A DNA stretch of 64,000 bases from Micromonospora polyrhachis (GCF_014203835.1 NZ_JACHJW010000001.1:6522501-6586500); one strand, 5' to 3'; shown: positions 31,096 to 39,899, counted from the stretch's first letter. A program made the numbers and translations. The notes: generated by a model not told the origin, from the sequence alone.

Positions 31096-31121
31096 GTGAC
31101 CGCCCACATCGTCGCCGCTAG
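29865..31121 (+). pseudogene. ISAs1-family transposase with two compensating frameshifts
   Basis: The N-terminal half (DHPAAVVLALVAAATVAGW, LVRLDGKTVCGA, VDVAGAKTNE) is in the frame of 29865. At the GGGG run 30442-30445 one extra G moves the match into the next frame (RDLLETLDLDGRTVTADALH, NQRHWAIESLHWIRY). Near 31041-31046 a missing base returns the typical C-terminus (PFTILGLAS) to the first frame. Corrected, the family protein would be nearly complete. Expression of the transposase would need frameshifting, so it is called a pseudogene; a sequencing error in the G-run cannot be excluded. Confidence 0.8.
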
Positions 31122-31124
31122 GGG
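31096..31124 (+). promoter_or_regulatory. Candidate pup promoter
   Basis: GTGACC (31096-31101), a 17-bp spacer and TAGGGG (31119-31124) form a plausible -35/-10 pair. A GGAGGAGG ribosome-binding site follows before ATG 31163. If real, it is what remains of the native pup promoter at the edge of the IS cluster. Confidence 0.4.
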
Positions 31125-31162
31125 GTAAGTTTTCTCCAAGCGATCGTGGAGGAGGCACCCTG

Positions 31163-31378
31163 ATGGCTACTCGTGACACCGGCGGTCAGTCCCAGTCCGG
31201 CAAGGCACGTCGAGACGAGGAAATCGAGGACGTCGCGACCGAGGTCAACCCCGAGGTCGCCGAGCGGCACGCCGAGATCACCGAGGACGTGGACGACCTG
31301 CTCGACGAGATCGACTCCGTACTGGAGGAGAACGCCGAGGAGTTCGTCCGGGGGTACGTGCAGAAGGGCGGGCAGTGA
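31163..31378 (+). CDS. pup: Prokaryotic ubiquitin-like protein Pup
   Basis: A 71-residue, highly charged, intrinsically disordered modifier. The C-terminus is VQKGGQ; the final Gln is deamidated by Dop to Glu before PafA attaches it to lysines. The helix-forming segment that binds Arc is visible (EITEDVDDLLDEIDSVLEEN). The gene has a strong GGAGGAGG site. It starts an operon with prcB (203 bp downstream) and prcA; I see no convincing gene in that 203-bp space. The upstream neighbour is now an insertion sequence, not dop. Confidence 0.98.
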   Translation: MATRDTGGQSQSGKARRDEEIEDVATEVNPEVAERHAEITEDVDDLLDEIDSVLEENAEEFVRGYVQKGGQ

Positions 31379-31581
31379 TCATCCGCCGCTAGTATTGCGG
31401 CAGGCCCTCCGGCATGGCTGGCTGCTCGGCCGTGACCAGGGGACAACACGATGACTACGAACTCTCCCGGCCTGCGGTCGGGAGGTAGTCTGCTTCAACC
31501 GCAACGGTGGCCTTGCCGGCTCCGCGTGGCGACGCGTGGGGTCTTCAGCCGAGGCGATCACGTACCTGAGAGAGGAACCAC

Positions 31582-32421
31582 GTGGCAGCGGGTTTTGATC
31601 CATCCGGCCGTCTACCAGATGTGTTCACCAACGCGGGGACGTCCTCCTTCACCCAGTTCCTGAGCATGGCCGCCCCGGATCTGCTGCCCGGTCGCCGGCC
31701 GCTGCCACCGGGTATGGCCGCCGACCTCGCCCCGCACGCCACCACCATCGTGGCGATCTCCTGCCAGGGCGGGGTGGTGATGGCCGGCGACCGGCGAGCC
31801 ACCATGGGCAACCTGATCGCCAGCCGGGACATCGAGAAGGTGCATCCCGCCGACGCGTACTCCCTGGTGGGCATCGCCGGCACGGCCGGTATCGGCATCG
31901 AGATGATGCGGCTGTTCCAGGTCGAGTTGGAACACTACGAGAAGATCGAGGGCGCGATGCTCTCCCTCGACGGTAAGGCCAACCGCCTGGCGTCGATGAT
32001 CCGAGGCAACCTCGGTGCGGCGATGCAGGGGCTGGCCGTGATTCCGCTATTTGCCGGCTTCGACCTGTCCGCCAGTGACTCGGCCCAGGCTGGGCGGATC
32101 TTCAGCTTCGACGTCACCGGCGGTCCCTTCGAGGAGCGCGGCTACAGCGCGATCGGCTCCGGCTCGCTGTTTGCCAAGTCTGCGCTGAAGAAGCGCTATC
32201 GCACCGGGCTGAGCACCGACGAGGCGGTCCGGCTCGCGGTCGAGGCCCTGTACGACGCGGCTGACGACGACACCGCCACCGGTGGACCGGACCTGACCCG
32301 CCGGATCTTCCCGGTGGTGATGACCGCTACGGCCGAGGGCACGCACCGGCTCACCGACAGCGAGAGCGCCGCGATCGCCGAAGCGGTGGTCGCCGGCCGG
32401 ATGGAGAACCCGGGCGGCTGA
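31582..32421 (+). CDS. prcB: 20S proteasome beta subunit
   Basis: The catalytic subunit of the 20S core. A 53-residue propeptide is removed at [10 protein letters not shown], exposing the nucleophile Thr54. Downstream motifs include GDRRATMGN and the Lys in RDIEKVHP; the total of 279 residues is normal for actinobacterial PrcB. GTG 31582 follows an AGAGG site. It is followed 60 bp later by prcA, with which it assembles as alpha7-beta7-beta7-alpha7. Confidence 0.97.
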   Translation: MAAGFDPSGRLPDVFTNAGTSSFTQFLSMAAPDLLPGRRPLPPGMAADLAPHATTIVAISCQGGVVMAGDRRATMGNLIASRDIEKVHPADAYSLVGIAGTAGIGIEMMRLFQVELEHYEKIEGAMLSLDGKANRLASMIRGNLGAAMQGLAVIPLFAGFDLSASDSAQAGRIFSFDVTGGPFEERGYSAIGSGSLFAKSALKKRYRTGLSTDEAVRLAVEALYDAADDDTATGGPDLTRRIFPVVMTATAEGTHRLTDSESAAIAEAVVAGRMENPGG

Positions 32422-32481
32422 CTCCGGTCTCACCCGCACACCCGTACGCCGTAGGCACAGTTCAGAAGGAGAACCGCCGCC

Positions 32482-33339
32482 GTGGCCATGCAGTTCTACG
32501 CCTCGCCCGAGCAGATCATGCGCGACCGTTCCGAGCTGGCCCGCAAGGGCATCGCCCGGGGACGCAGCACGGTGGTACTCAGCTACGAGGGCGGCGTCCT
32601 CTTCGTCGCGGAGAACCTCTCCAGCGCCCTGCACAAGGTCAGCGAGATCTACGACCGGATCGGCTTCGCCGCCGTCGGCCGCTACAACGAGTTCGAAAAC
32701 CTGCGCCGGGCCGGGGTCCGGATGGCCGACCTCAACGGGCTCAGCTACGACCGGCGGGACGTCACCGGCCGGGCCCTGGCCAACGGCTACGCCCAGACCC
32801 TCGGCGCGATCTTCACCGAGCAGTCGAAGCCGTTCGAGGTGGAGCTCTGTGTTGCCGAGGTCGGTGCCACCCCGGAGGACGACGAACTCTACCGGCTCAC
32901 CTACGACGGCTCGGTCAACGACGAACCGGGTTGCATGGCGATGGGCGGGCAGGCCGAGGCGATCTCCGGTGTGTTGCGAGCCAGCCACCGTGCCGACATG
33001 TCGCTGAGCGAGGCGGTGCAGTTGGCTGTCAAGGCGCTGGGCACGGTCGGTGGCGAAGGCGGTGCCGCCCGGACGATCGCCGCGAACCAGCTGGAGGTCG
33101 CGCTCTTGGACCGGCACAAGGTGGGGCGTACCTTCCGGCGGATCACCGGCGCTGCCCTCACCGCACTGCTCGACGGTGGCTCGGCGGCGAAGGACGCCGA
33201 GGCGGAGGTCGCGGCCGAGAGTCGCCCCGAGGAGCCGAAGGCACCCGGCGGCAAGCGGGCCAAACCCACCACCTCGGCCGCCTCCGCCGATCTGGAGGGC
33301 CAGGAAGGGCAGAAGGGCCAGAAGAAGAAGCCCGAGTAA
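32482..33339 (+). CDS. prcA: 20S proteasome alpha subunit
   Basis: The non-catalytic outer ring subunit that gates entry and docks Arc. The N-terminal helix and gate region [24 protein letters not shown] is family-typical in pieces ([20 protein letters not shown]). The core ends near residue 238 ([13 protein letters not shown]); a charged, Lys/Glu-rich tail of about 45 residues follows and is longer than in mycobacteria. GTG 32482 (AAGGAG upstream) gives the same N-terminal length as the mycobacterial protein; ATG 32488 is the alternative. Confidence 0.97.
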   Translation: MAMQFYASPEQIMRDRSELARKGIARGRSTVVLSYEGGVLFVAENLSSALHKVSEIYDRIGFAAVGRYNEFENLRRAGVRMADLNGLSYDRRDVTGRALANGYAQTLGAIFTEQSKPFEVELCVAEVGATPEDDELYRLTYDGSVNDEPGCMAMGGQAEAISGVLRASHRADMSLSEAVQLAVKALGTVGGEGGAARTIAANQLEVALLDRHKVGRTFRRITGAALTALLDGGSAAKDAEAEVAAESRPEEPKAPGGKRAKPTTSAASADLEGQEGQKGQKKKPE

Positions 33340-33361
33340 CCCGGATTCTGCGCGCTGAACA

Positions 33362-33404
33362 GCGGATGGGCCCGCCCCGAGTGGTACGGGGCGGGCCCAT
33401 CCGC
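33362..33404. terminator. Terminator between prcA and the glycan gene block
   Basis: A 17-bp perfect stem (33362-33378 with 33388-33404), 9-nt loop, then GTTTG. It separates the convergent prcA and glycosyltransferase genes. Confidence 0.88.
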
Positions 33405-33445
33405 GTTTGAGAACGGCAGGTCAGCTTCGTTGCAGCGACGGCGGG

Positions 33446-34471
33446 TCAGGCCCGCTTCAGCAGCGGCCGGGACAGCTTCCAGTAGGCGCCGGCGAGTAGG
33501 TTGAACAGCCCCATGCCGGGTGGGGCGGCTTCGTTGAGCGCGACCTTGGCGGTCATCCGCTCGGCGATGACGCCGTCGGGCACCCGTCGCTCCGACTGCA
33601 ACTGTCGCCGCCGGGCCCGTACCCATGCCCGGTTGGTCCAGAGCCAGCCCCAGCCGCGCGCCTTCTGCCGCCCCCAACCCCCGGCCACCGAGGCGGCGAG
33701 CATCGCCAGCTCCGTGGTGAGCAGCATCGGCGCGAGGACCGCCAGCGTACGGCCCTCGTAGGCGGTGAGCAGCGTGATCAGCCGGTTACGCTCCACCAGG
33801 TACAGCTTGAGGGTGTTACGGGAGAACTCGTAGTGGTGGCGGACCACGGCATCGGGGACGTACTCGATGCGGAAGCCCTGCTGCCACAGCCGGAGGCTCA
33901 GCTCGGTGTCCTCGTGGTAGGCGAAGTATTCGGCCGCGAAGCCGTCCAGCTTTCGCCACACCTCGGCGCGCATCGCGAAGCAGCATCCGCTCACCGACGG
34001 TACGGTTGTCCGCCGCATGTGCTGGCTGGCCGGCTCGCCGTTGCCACCGGCCCAGGACAGGCCGGTGAAGTGCAGCGGGTTGCCGGAAGTGTTGATCGTG
34101 TCGGGGCGGTCGGCCAGCCGGATCGAGGCCATCGCCGCGCCGACCCCGTCCTCGGCGGCGACCGCGACGATCTTGGCCAGGGCGTCCGGAGTGACGATCG
34201 CGTCGGAGTTGACGAAGACCAGGAAGTCGCCGGTCGCCTCGGCCGCGCCCACCCGGCAGCCGCCGGAGTAGCCGGTGTTCTCCTCCGGCCGCAGGACGCG
34301 TACCCCGGCGAAGCCCTTGACCACCTCCACCCCCTCACCGGTGCAGCCGTTGTCGACCACGATGAGGTCGACGGCGACGTCCGTGCTGGCGAGTACGGCC
34401 CGGGCGGCGTCGGCCAGCCAGGGCTCGGCACCGTAGGCGAGCATCACCGCGGTCACGCGGGGAGGGGTCAT
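33446..34471 (-). CDS. Family 2 glycosyltransferase, rhamnosyltransferase-like
   Basis: A 341-residue GT-A enzyme using a nucleotide sugar, probably dTDP-L-rhamnose given the neighbours. Motifs: VTAVMLAYGAEPWL start, DLIVVDNGCTGEG, ENTGYSGGCRVGA, the metal-binding FVNSDAI variant of DxD, and HEDTELSLRLWQQGF (acceptor/catalytic ED). The C-terminal third has hydrophobic helices and a basic tail for membrane association. ATG overlaps the flippase stop by 4 bp (34468-34471), so it is the last gene of a minus-strand operon with the flippase, GT2, DUF2304 and rml genes. Confidence 0.92.
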   Translation of the reverse strand: MTPPRVTAVMLAYGAEPWLADAARAVLASTDVAVDLIVVDNGCTGEGVEVVKGFAGVRVLRPEENTGYSGGCRVGAAEATGDFLVFVNSDAIVTPDALAKIVAVAAEDGVGAAMASIRLADRPDTINTSGNPLHFTGLSWAGGNGEPASQHMRRTTVPSVSGCCFAMRAEVWRKLDGFAAEYFAYHEDTELSLRLWQQGFRIEYVPDAVVRHHYEFSRNTLKLYLVERNRLITLLTAYEGRTLAVLAPMLLTTELAMLAASVAGGWGRQKARGWGWLWTNRAWVRARRRQLQSERRVPDGVIAERMTAKVALNEAAPPGMGLFNLLAGAYWKLSRPLLKRA

Positions 34472-35772
34472 CGGTAGTCTCCGGTTGCGGGGGACGACGT
34501 CACGGGTTGGGGGGTAGTCGTCGGGCCGGTGGTTCCCGCCGATCGGCGGAGGAACAGGGCCATGCCCGCGACCACCACCAGCGAGCCGACCGTGTAGGCG
34601 ATCTCGACCCGCTGGGCCACCGACATCGGGACGAGGGTGACGACACCGAGGGCGACGGTGCCGACCACCCAGGACAGGGCCTGGGCCCGGTGTCCGTTCC
34701 GGGCCAGGATTGCCTGACCGAGCACCATCGCCCAGAGGTAGAGCAGGGTGCCGACGGATAGCCAGGCGAAGTCGACCCGGGTCAGCACGTCCGGCGCGTC
34801 GAACAGGGTGCGTACCAGCCAGGGGCCGAGCAGGGTGGCGAAGAACGAACCGACCGCGCCGAGCGCCGTGACGATCATCAGGGCGCGGCGGAGCAGAGAG
34901 TTGAAGGCGCTCTGGTCCCCGGCGGCGGCGGAGGCCGCCAGGCCGGGCAGCAGGGACGCCTGCAGGGAGGCGAAGACGAACAGCGGGATCCGGACCAGGA
35001 CCAGCGCGGAGAGCAGTGCCCCGGCGGTGGCGACGTCATCCGGTTCGAGGAGCCGGACGTTGATCACGCCGATGTTCACCACGACCTGGGCGAGCAGGCT
35101 GGAGACGGTGAGCAGCCCGAGCCCGCGCAGCAGCGGGGCCCAGGGCAGCGGTAGGCCCCCGCCGATCGCCCGCAGCACCGGGGGCAGGGTGCAGACGACC
35201 GACACCACCGGAGCGAACACCAGCACCATCCCGTACCAGAACGGGGAGGTGACGCCGGCCAGTCCCAGGGCGGCGACCAGGCCGATCCGCAGTGCCCCGT
35301 CGATGCCGAGCTGTGTGCCGTACCAGGGGAACAGTTGTAGTCCAGAGAGCAGTCCCCGGGTGGTGTGTGCCACGGCGAGACCGGCCAGGGCCCCGACGAG
35401 CACCCAGACCAGGGCGGTGTCCCCGTAGAAGAGCCGTTCGGCGATCAGGTCGGCGGCGGCGACGATCAGTATCCCGAAGAGCGCCAGGAGCGCGGCGGCG
35501 ATCATGCCGCCGCGCGCCAGCACGGGCCCCGGGGGGAGGCCGTCGGTGCGCCGGGTGGCCACCAGTCGGGCCACCTCCTGCTCGATCGGCATGAACAGGC
35601 CCAGCCCGACGGTGAACACGATGGACCACAACACGGACAGTGATGAGTAGTCGCTGGCGTTGAGCTGGTGTCCCGCGACGCCGAGGTGGACGTAGGAGGC
35701 GGCACCGAGCAGGGCAAGGCCGCCGCCGACCGCTATCGTCCCGGGCGGAAGCAGGTTGAGCAGACGTTTCAT
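34468..35772 (-). CDS. MOP-superfamily polysaccharide/oligosaccharide flippase
   Basis: A 434-residue polytopic protein with about 12 hydrophobic segments, e.g. GTIAVGGGLALLGAASYVHL at the N-terminus and VLWSIVFTVGLGLF with EQEVARLVATRR in the first cytoplasmic part, as in Wzx-like transporters. It would flip a lipid-linked oligosaccharide made by the adjacent glycosyltransferases. Two base pairs separate its start from the upstream GT2 stop. Substrate is inferred only from neighbours. Confidence 0.88.
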   Translation of the reverse strand: MKRLLNLLPPGTIAVGGGLALLGAASYVHLGVAGHQLNASDYSSLSVLWSIVFTVGLGLFMPIEQEVARLVATRRTDGLPPGPVLARGGMIAAALLALFGILIVAAADLIAERLFYGDTALVWVLVGALAGLAVAHTTRGLLSGLQLFPWYGTQLGIDGALRIGLVAALGLAGVTSPFWYGMVLVFAPVVSVVCTLPPVLRAIGGGLPLPWAPLLRGLGLLTVSSLLAQVVVNIGVINVRLLEPDDVATAGALLSALVLVRIPLFVFASLQASLLPGLAASAAAGDQSAFNSLLRRALMIVTALGAVGSFFATLLGPWLVRTLFDAPDVLTRVDFAWLSVGTLLYLWAMVLGQAILARNGHRAQALSWVVGTVALGVVTLVPMSVAQRVEIAYTVGSLVVVAGMALFLRRSAGTTGPTTTPQPVTSSPATGDYR

Positions 35773-35773
35773 G

Positions 35774-36475
35774 TCACCTACGGACGAGGGCCAGGAGTAG
35801 TACGGCGAACGCGCGACCCAGATAGATCATCGCCTTGAACGGGGACTGGCTGGGGTTGCCGGCCATCCGCTTGCGCATCGCCACCGGCACCTGACGGACC
35901 TTGTGGCCACGCCGTGCCGTGTGCACGAGCGTCTCGACCGTGTCGCCGAGGTACTCCACCGGATACCAGGTGGCGAACATGTCGATGAGCTCGCGGTTGG
36001 CGGCCCGGAAGCCCGAGGTGGTGTCGGTCAGCCGGGTACCGGCCACCCAGGAGATCACTCCGGAGAGCATCACCATCGCCCACCGACGGGGACCGCCGAC
36101 CCGGTAGTCGCCCTCGCCCGCGAACCGGGCGCCGATCACCAGATCGGCGGTGTCGAGCGCGTCGACCAGCTTCGGGATGTAGCGCGGATCGTGTTGACCG
36201 TCCGCGTCGACCTGGATCGCCACGTCGTAGTCGTGTTCCCGGGCGTACCGGTAACCCAGCCGCATGGCCCCACCGACGCCGAGGTTGAAGGGTAGCTTCG
36301 CCACGGCCGCACCGGCGGCGGCCGCCACCTGCGCGGTACGGTCGGTCGAACCGTCGTCGACGACGAGGACATCCACGGTGGGAAGCTCACCGCGAACCTC
36401 GCGGACCACGTCGCCGATCGAGCCCGCCTCGTTCAGCGCCGGGATGACGATCAGGACCCGCTTGTTGTTAATCAT
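35774..36475 (-). CDS. DPM1-like family 2 glycosyltransferase
   Basis: A 233-residue polyprenyl-phosphate sugar synthase-like enzyme: VLIVIPALNEAGSIGDVV, VLVVDDGSTDRT, QVDADGQHDP (DxD metal site), and a C-terminal DTTSGFRAANRELI. It lacks the C-terminal membrane domain, so it resembles the soluble DPM1 type and probably loads a sugar onto a polyprenyl phosphate. The start overlaps the end of the DUF2304 gene by 8 bp, a usual pairing in actinobacterial cell-surface glycan loci. Confidence 0.92.
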   Translation of the reverse strand: MINNKRVLIVIPALNEAGSIGDVVREVRGELPTVDVLVVDDGSTDRTAQVAAAAGAAVAKLPFNLGVGGAMRLGYRYAREHDYDVAIQVDADGQHDPRYIPKLVDALDTADLVIGARFAGEGDYRVGGPRRWAMVMLSGVISWVAGTRLTDTTSGFRAANRELIDMFATWYPVEYLGDTVETLVHTARRGHKVRQVPVAMRKRMAGNPSQSPFKAMIYLGRAFAVLLLALVRR

Positions 36476-36839
36476 TGCGCGCCATCACTTCGGTCTCGGT
36501 CTGCTGACGTTCTTCGATCTTGGCCCGGAGTAGGGCCAGGTCCTCCGCGATGGTCCTGGTCTCCTCCTCCAGTCGGCTGACCTCCCAGCTCAGATGCACA
36601 GACATCAGCAGGAGGAAGACGATGCCGAGGAACAGGACCAGGCTGACCCCGGACTTCGCGCCGATCAGCTCGGCCGGCCGGTCCAGTAGCTTGGGGAAGA
36701 TGGCCAGCGGGATGACGAGCAGTCCGACGCCCAGCCAGAGCAGGGCGTACTTCTCGCGGAGCTGGCGGCGGCGCAGCAGTTCCACGATTGCCGCGACCAG
36801 GACGAGCCCGGTCAGCGCTGTGATGAGGGTGAGCTTCAT
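36468..36839 (-). CDS. DUF2304 membrane protein
   Basis: A 123-residue protein with three membrane segments (LITALTGLVLVAAIVELL, YALLWLGVGLLVIPLAIF, GVSLVLFLGIVFLLLMSVHL) and a C-terminal coiled coil (SRLEEETRTIAEDLALLRAK). DUF2304 proteins regularly accompany DPM1-like transferases and are thought to anchor or assist them. It overlaps rmlD upstream by 4 bp and the GT2 gene downstream by 8 bp. Confidence 0.9.
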   Translation of the reverse strand: MKLTLITALTGLVLVAAIVELLRRRQLREKYALLWLGVGLLVIPLAIFPKLLDRPAELIGAKSGVSLVLFLGIVFLLLMSVHLSWEVSRLEEETRTIAEDLALLRAKIEERQQTETEVMARND

Positions 36840-37732
36840 GCGACCTTCCGAGAGGTGAGCAGGCCGGACAGGGGGAGTGCCTCAGCCAGCGTCACGCGCC
36901 AATGCGGTAGCGGAGCCAGTCCTGCCGCCGCCCATCGACCGTGACCCAGCACACTGTACGCCGGGCGTCGTGCGGGTCGTGGATAGCGGTCACTGGTGGT
37001 CGGGCGGACCCGGTCGGGATCGAGGTCGGCGAGTTCGAAGATCGCTCGGGCCAGGCCGTACCAGCTGGTCTGACCGGACGCGGTGCCGTGATAGCTGCCG
37101 GCGGCTGCCCGGCCGGCCAGGGCCGCCTCACCGAGGGTCACCAACCGCTCGGCCAGCCGGTACGACCAGGTGGGCTGACCCAGTTGGTCGTCGACCACGT
37201 CGAGGTGGTCGCGCTCGGCCGCCAGCCGCAGCATCGTGGCGACGAAGTTGGGGCCGTGCGCACCGTAGAGCCACGCCGTCCGTACCACGTATCCGGCGTC
37301 GGGCAGGAACCTGGCGACCGCCAGCTCCCCGGCCAGTTTGCTCCGCCCGTACGCGTTGATCGGTGCGGTGGGGGCGTCCTCCAGGTAGGGGACGGTGGCG
37401 TCGCCGGGGAAGACGTAGTCGGTGGAGACGTGGATGAGCCGGGCACCGTTCTCGGCGCACGCGCGGGCCAGGTTGGCCACCCCGTCCCCGTTGACGGCGG
37501 TGGCCTCCGCCTCCCGGGTCTCGGCCCTGTCGACGTCGGTCCACGCGGCGGCGTTGACCACCACCGAGTGACCGGCGACGGCGGACCGGACGGCGGACCG
37601 GTCGGTCAGGTCCAGCTCCGCCCGGGTGGCCGCGGTGACCGGCCGGTCGGCCCGGCCGGTGAGTACGGAGACCAGGTCCCGGCCCAGCATTCCGCCGGCG
37701 CCGGTGACCAGCCAGCTGGCCGGAGTGGTCAC
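36836..37732 (-). CDS. rmlD: dTDP-4-dehydrorhamnose reductase
   Basis: The NADPH-dependent last step of dTDP-L-rhamnose synthesis. Rossmann motif LVTGAGGMLGRDLV, VNAAAWTDVDRAE, LIHVSTDYVFPGD, and the catalytic YGRSKLAGE (Tyr-x-x-x-Lys), followed by VRTAWLYG. GTG 37732 overlaps the rmlB stop (GTGA at 37729-37732) and gives 298 residues, the usual size; the longer open frame to 37798 is not needed. Confidence 0.95.
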   Translation of the reverse strand: MTTPASWLVTGAGGMLGRDLVSVLTGRADRPVTAATRAELDLTDRSAVRSAVAGHSVVVNAAAWTDVDRAETREAEATAVNGDGVANLARACAENGARLIHVSTDYVFPGDATVPYLEDAPTAPINAYGRSKLAGELAVARFLPDAGYVVRTAWLYGAHGPNFVATMLRLAAERDHLDVVDDQLGQPTWSYRLAERLVTLGEAALAGRAAAGSYHGTASGQTSWYGLARAIFELADLDPDRVRPTTSDRYPRPARRPAYSVLGHGRWAAAGLAPLPHWRVTLAEALPLSGLLTSRKVA

Positions 37733-38724
37733 GCCGCCGGGCCGATGCCGGCCTGTGCCTTCAGCGGCTGCCACCAGTTCCGGTTCTCCCGGTACCACTG
37801 GACGGTCTCGGCGAGCCCCCGGTCCAGGTCGATGCTGGGCGCGTACCCGAGTTCATCGCTGATCTTCGTGATGTCCAGCGAGTAGCGGCGGTCGTGGCCC
37901 TTGCGGTCGGCGACCGGGACGACCCGGTCCCAGCCCACGCCGCAGGCGTCGAGCAACCGCCCGGTCAGCTCGCGGTTGGTCAGCTCGGTGCCGCCGCCGA
38001 TGTGGTAGACCTCGCCTGGGCGGCCCTTGTCCTGGACCAGTGCGATGCCGACGCAGTGGTCGTGCACGTGCAGCCAGTCCCGCACGTTGCCACCGTCGCC
38101 GTAGAGCGGCACGGTACCGCCGTCGAGCAGGTTGGTGACGAACAGCGGGATGACCTTCTCCGGGAACTGGTACGGCCCGTAGTTGTTGGAGCAGCGGGTG
38201 AGCACCACGTCCATGCCGTGGGTGCGGTGGTACGCCAGCGCGAGCAGGTCGGAACCGGCCTTCGAGGCGGAGTACGGGGAGTTGGGCGACAGCGGCCAGT
38301 CCTCGGTCCAGGAGCCCTCGTCGATCGAGCCGTAGACCTCGTCGGTGGAGACGTGGACGAACCGGCCGGTGCCGTGCCGTAGCGCTGCGTCGAGGAGGGT
38401 CTGTGTGCCCAGGACGTTGGTGGTGACGAACGGGGCCGCGCCGTGGATGGAGCGGTCGACGTGCGACTCGGCCGCGAAGTGCACGATGACGTCGTGGCCG
38501 GCGACCACCTGGTCGACTACGTCCGGGTCGCAGATGTCGCCCACCACGAACCGTAGCCGGGGATCGTTGGCCACCGGATCGAGGTTGGCCCGGTTGCCCG
38601 AGTAGGTGAGCTTGTCGAGGACGGTTACGGAGCTGGGCACCAGTTGTGGTCCTGTGCCGGTCAACAGCATCCGTACGTACTCAGACCCGATGAATCCGGC
38701 TCCGCCGGTGACGAGGATCCTCAC
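37729..38724 (-). CDS. rmlB: dTDP-glucose 4,6-dehydratase
   Basis: Second step of dTDP-L-rhamnose synthesis; 331 residues. Extended SDR motifs: ILVTGGAGFIGSEYVRML, HFAAESHVDRSI, VSTDEVYGS, YSASKAGSDLLALAYHRTHG with the Tyr-Lys pair, and CSNNYGPYQFPEKVIPLF. GTG 38724; a TAGACT lies 9 nt upstream. It is divergent from rmlA across 99 bp. rmlC (epimerase) is not seen in the window and must lie elsewhere. Confidence 0.96.
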   Translation of the reverse strand: MRILVTGGAGFIGSEYVRMLLTGTGPQLVPSSVTVLDKLTYSGNRANLDPVANDPRLRFVVGDICDPDVVDQVVAGHDVIVHFAAESHVDRSIHGAAPFVTTNVLGTQTLLDAALRHGTGRFVHVSTDEVYGSIDEGSWTEDWPLSPNSPYSASKAGSDLLALAYHRTHGMDVVLTRCSNNYGPYQFPEKVIPLFVTNLLDGGTVPLYGDGGNVRDWLHVHDHCVGIALVQDKGRPGEVYHIGGGTELTNRELTGRLLDACGVGWDRVVPVADRKGHDRRYSLDITKISDELGYAPSIDLDRGLAETVQWYRENRNWWQPLKAQAGIGPAA

Positions 38725-38811
38725 GGGATCGGGAGTCTACGCGACGTGACGGTCGGGGGGCCGGGACCGTCAGCACGCTGACGCGCCGCGTCACCATGCT
38801 CGGCGTGCCGG

Positions 38812-38817
38812 TAGGCT
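38812..38817 (+). promoter_or_regulatory. -10 element of rmlA
   Basis: TAGGCT ends 6 nt before GTG 38824, consistent with a leaderless message. Confidence 0.5.
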
Positions 38818-38823
38818 CCACGG

Positions 38824-39684
38824 GTGCGCGGAATCCTTCTCGCCGGTGGCACCGGCTCCCGGTTGTGGCCGATCACTCGAGCGGTGTCGAAGCAGCTCAT
38901 GCCGATCTTCGACAAGCCGATGATCTACTACCCGCTCTCCACGCTGGTCATGGCCGGGATCCGGGAGATCCTGGTGATCACCACTCCCGAGGACCAGCCG
39001 CAGTTCCAGCGGCTGCTCGGGGACGGCAGCCAGTTCGGCCTCAGCCTGGACTACGTCGCGCAGGCCCGGCCAGAGGGCATCGCCCAGGCGTTCGTCCTCG
39101 GGGCCGACTTCATCGGGGACGAGTCCGTGGCGTTGATCCTCGGCGACAACATCTTCCACGGGGTCAACCTCGGGCAGCAGCTCGCCGACCACAACGGGCT
39201 GGTGGGCGGTCGGGTCTTCGCCTATCCGGTGGCCAACCCCGAGGCGTACGGCGTGGTCGACTTCGACGACGACGGGCGGGTGTTGTCGATCGAGGAGAAG
39301 CCAGCCAAGCCGAAGTCCCGGTACGCGGTTCCGGGGCTCTACTTCTATGACAACAAGGTCGTCGAGATCGCCCGGAAGCTCGCTCCGAGTGCCCGGGGCG
39401 AACTGGAGATCACCGGGGTCAACGAGGCGTACCGCGAGCTGGGCGAGCTGACCGTGACGGTGCTCGACCGGGGCACCGCCTGGCTGGACACCGGAACCTT
39501 CGCGTCGATGATGCAGGCCGCCGAGTTCGTTCGGGTGATCGAGGAACGACAGGGCATGAAGATCGGGTGCGTGGAGGAGGAGGCGTGGCGGGCCGGGCTG
39601 ATCGACGACGACCAGCTGCGCGCGCTCGCCCTGCCGCTGACCAAGAGCGGGTATGGCGAGTACCTCCTCGACCTGCTTCGCTGA
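38824..39684 (+). CDS. rmlA: Glucose-1-phosphate thymidylyltransferase
   Basis: First step of dTDP-L-rhamnose synthesis: dTTP plus glucose-1-phosphate. 286 residues with the nucleotidyl-transferase signature [46 protein letters not shown] (Asp for metal) and [13 protein letters not shown] 38824 is supported by the -10 element. The stop is duplicated by the downstream 15-bp repeat. Divergent from rmlB. Confidence 0.96.
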   Translation: MRGILLAGGTGSRLWPITRAVSKQLMPIFDKPMIYYPLSTLVMAGIREILVITTPEDQPQFQRLLGDGSQFGLSLDYVAQARPEGIAQAFVLGADFIGDESVALILGDNIFHGVNLGQQLADHNGLVGGRVFAYPVANPEAYGVVDFDDDGRVLSIEEKPAKPKSRYAVPGLYFYDNKVVEIARKLAPSARGELEITGVNEAYRELGELTVTVLDRGTAWLDTGTFASMMQAAEFVRVIEERQGMKIGCVEEEAWRAGLIDDDQLRALALPLTKSGYGEYLLDLLR

Positions 39685-39732
39685 GCCCTGCTTCGCTGAG
39701 CCCTGCTTCGCTGAGCCCCGCTCCGCTGAGCC
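39673..39732 (+). repeat. 15-bp minisatellite duplicating the rmlA stop codon
   Basis: Four tandem copies of CTGCTTCGCTGAGCC (39673-39687, 39688-39702, 39703-39717, and a degenerate copy 39718-39732 with two changes). The first contains the end of rmlA (CTT CGC TGA). Because 15 is a multiple of 3, every copy keeps an in-frame TGA. Confidence 0.9.
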
Positions 39733-39887
39733 GCACTCGGTCGCCTCGCGTGCCGGTGCGGCGCTGGCCGACACCTCGGCGTTCTGCGGTGGGTAGGACC
39801 GATCTGCCGCCGTACGTCCCGGGAGTTTTCGTCACCCGTGGTCAAGATGTCCCGCTGAGACAGTGACCAATGACGGCTTCGGGCGGC

Positions 39888-39893
39888 TAGTGT
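39888..39893 (+). promoter_or_regulatory. -10 element of pafA
   Basis: TAGTGT ends 6 nt before ATG 39900; a GTGACC lies 19 bp upstream. Leaderless start. Confidence 0.5.
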
Positions 39894-39899
39894 CTCATC

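Noticed and set aside
31451-31663. Small frame between pup and prcB
   Set aside because: It overlaps prcB out of frame, has no recognisable domain, and low coding-like character.
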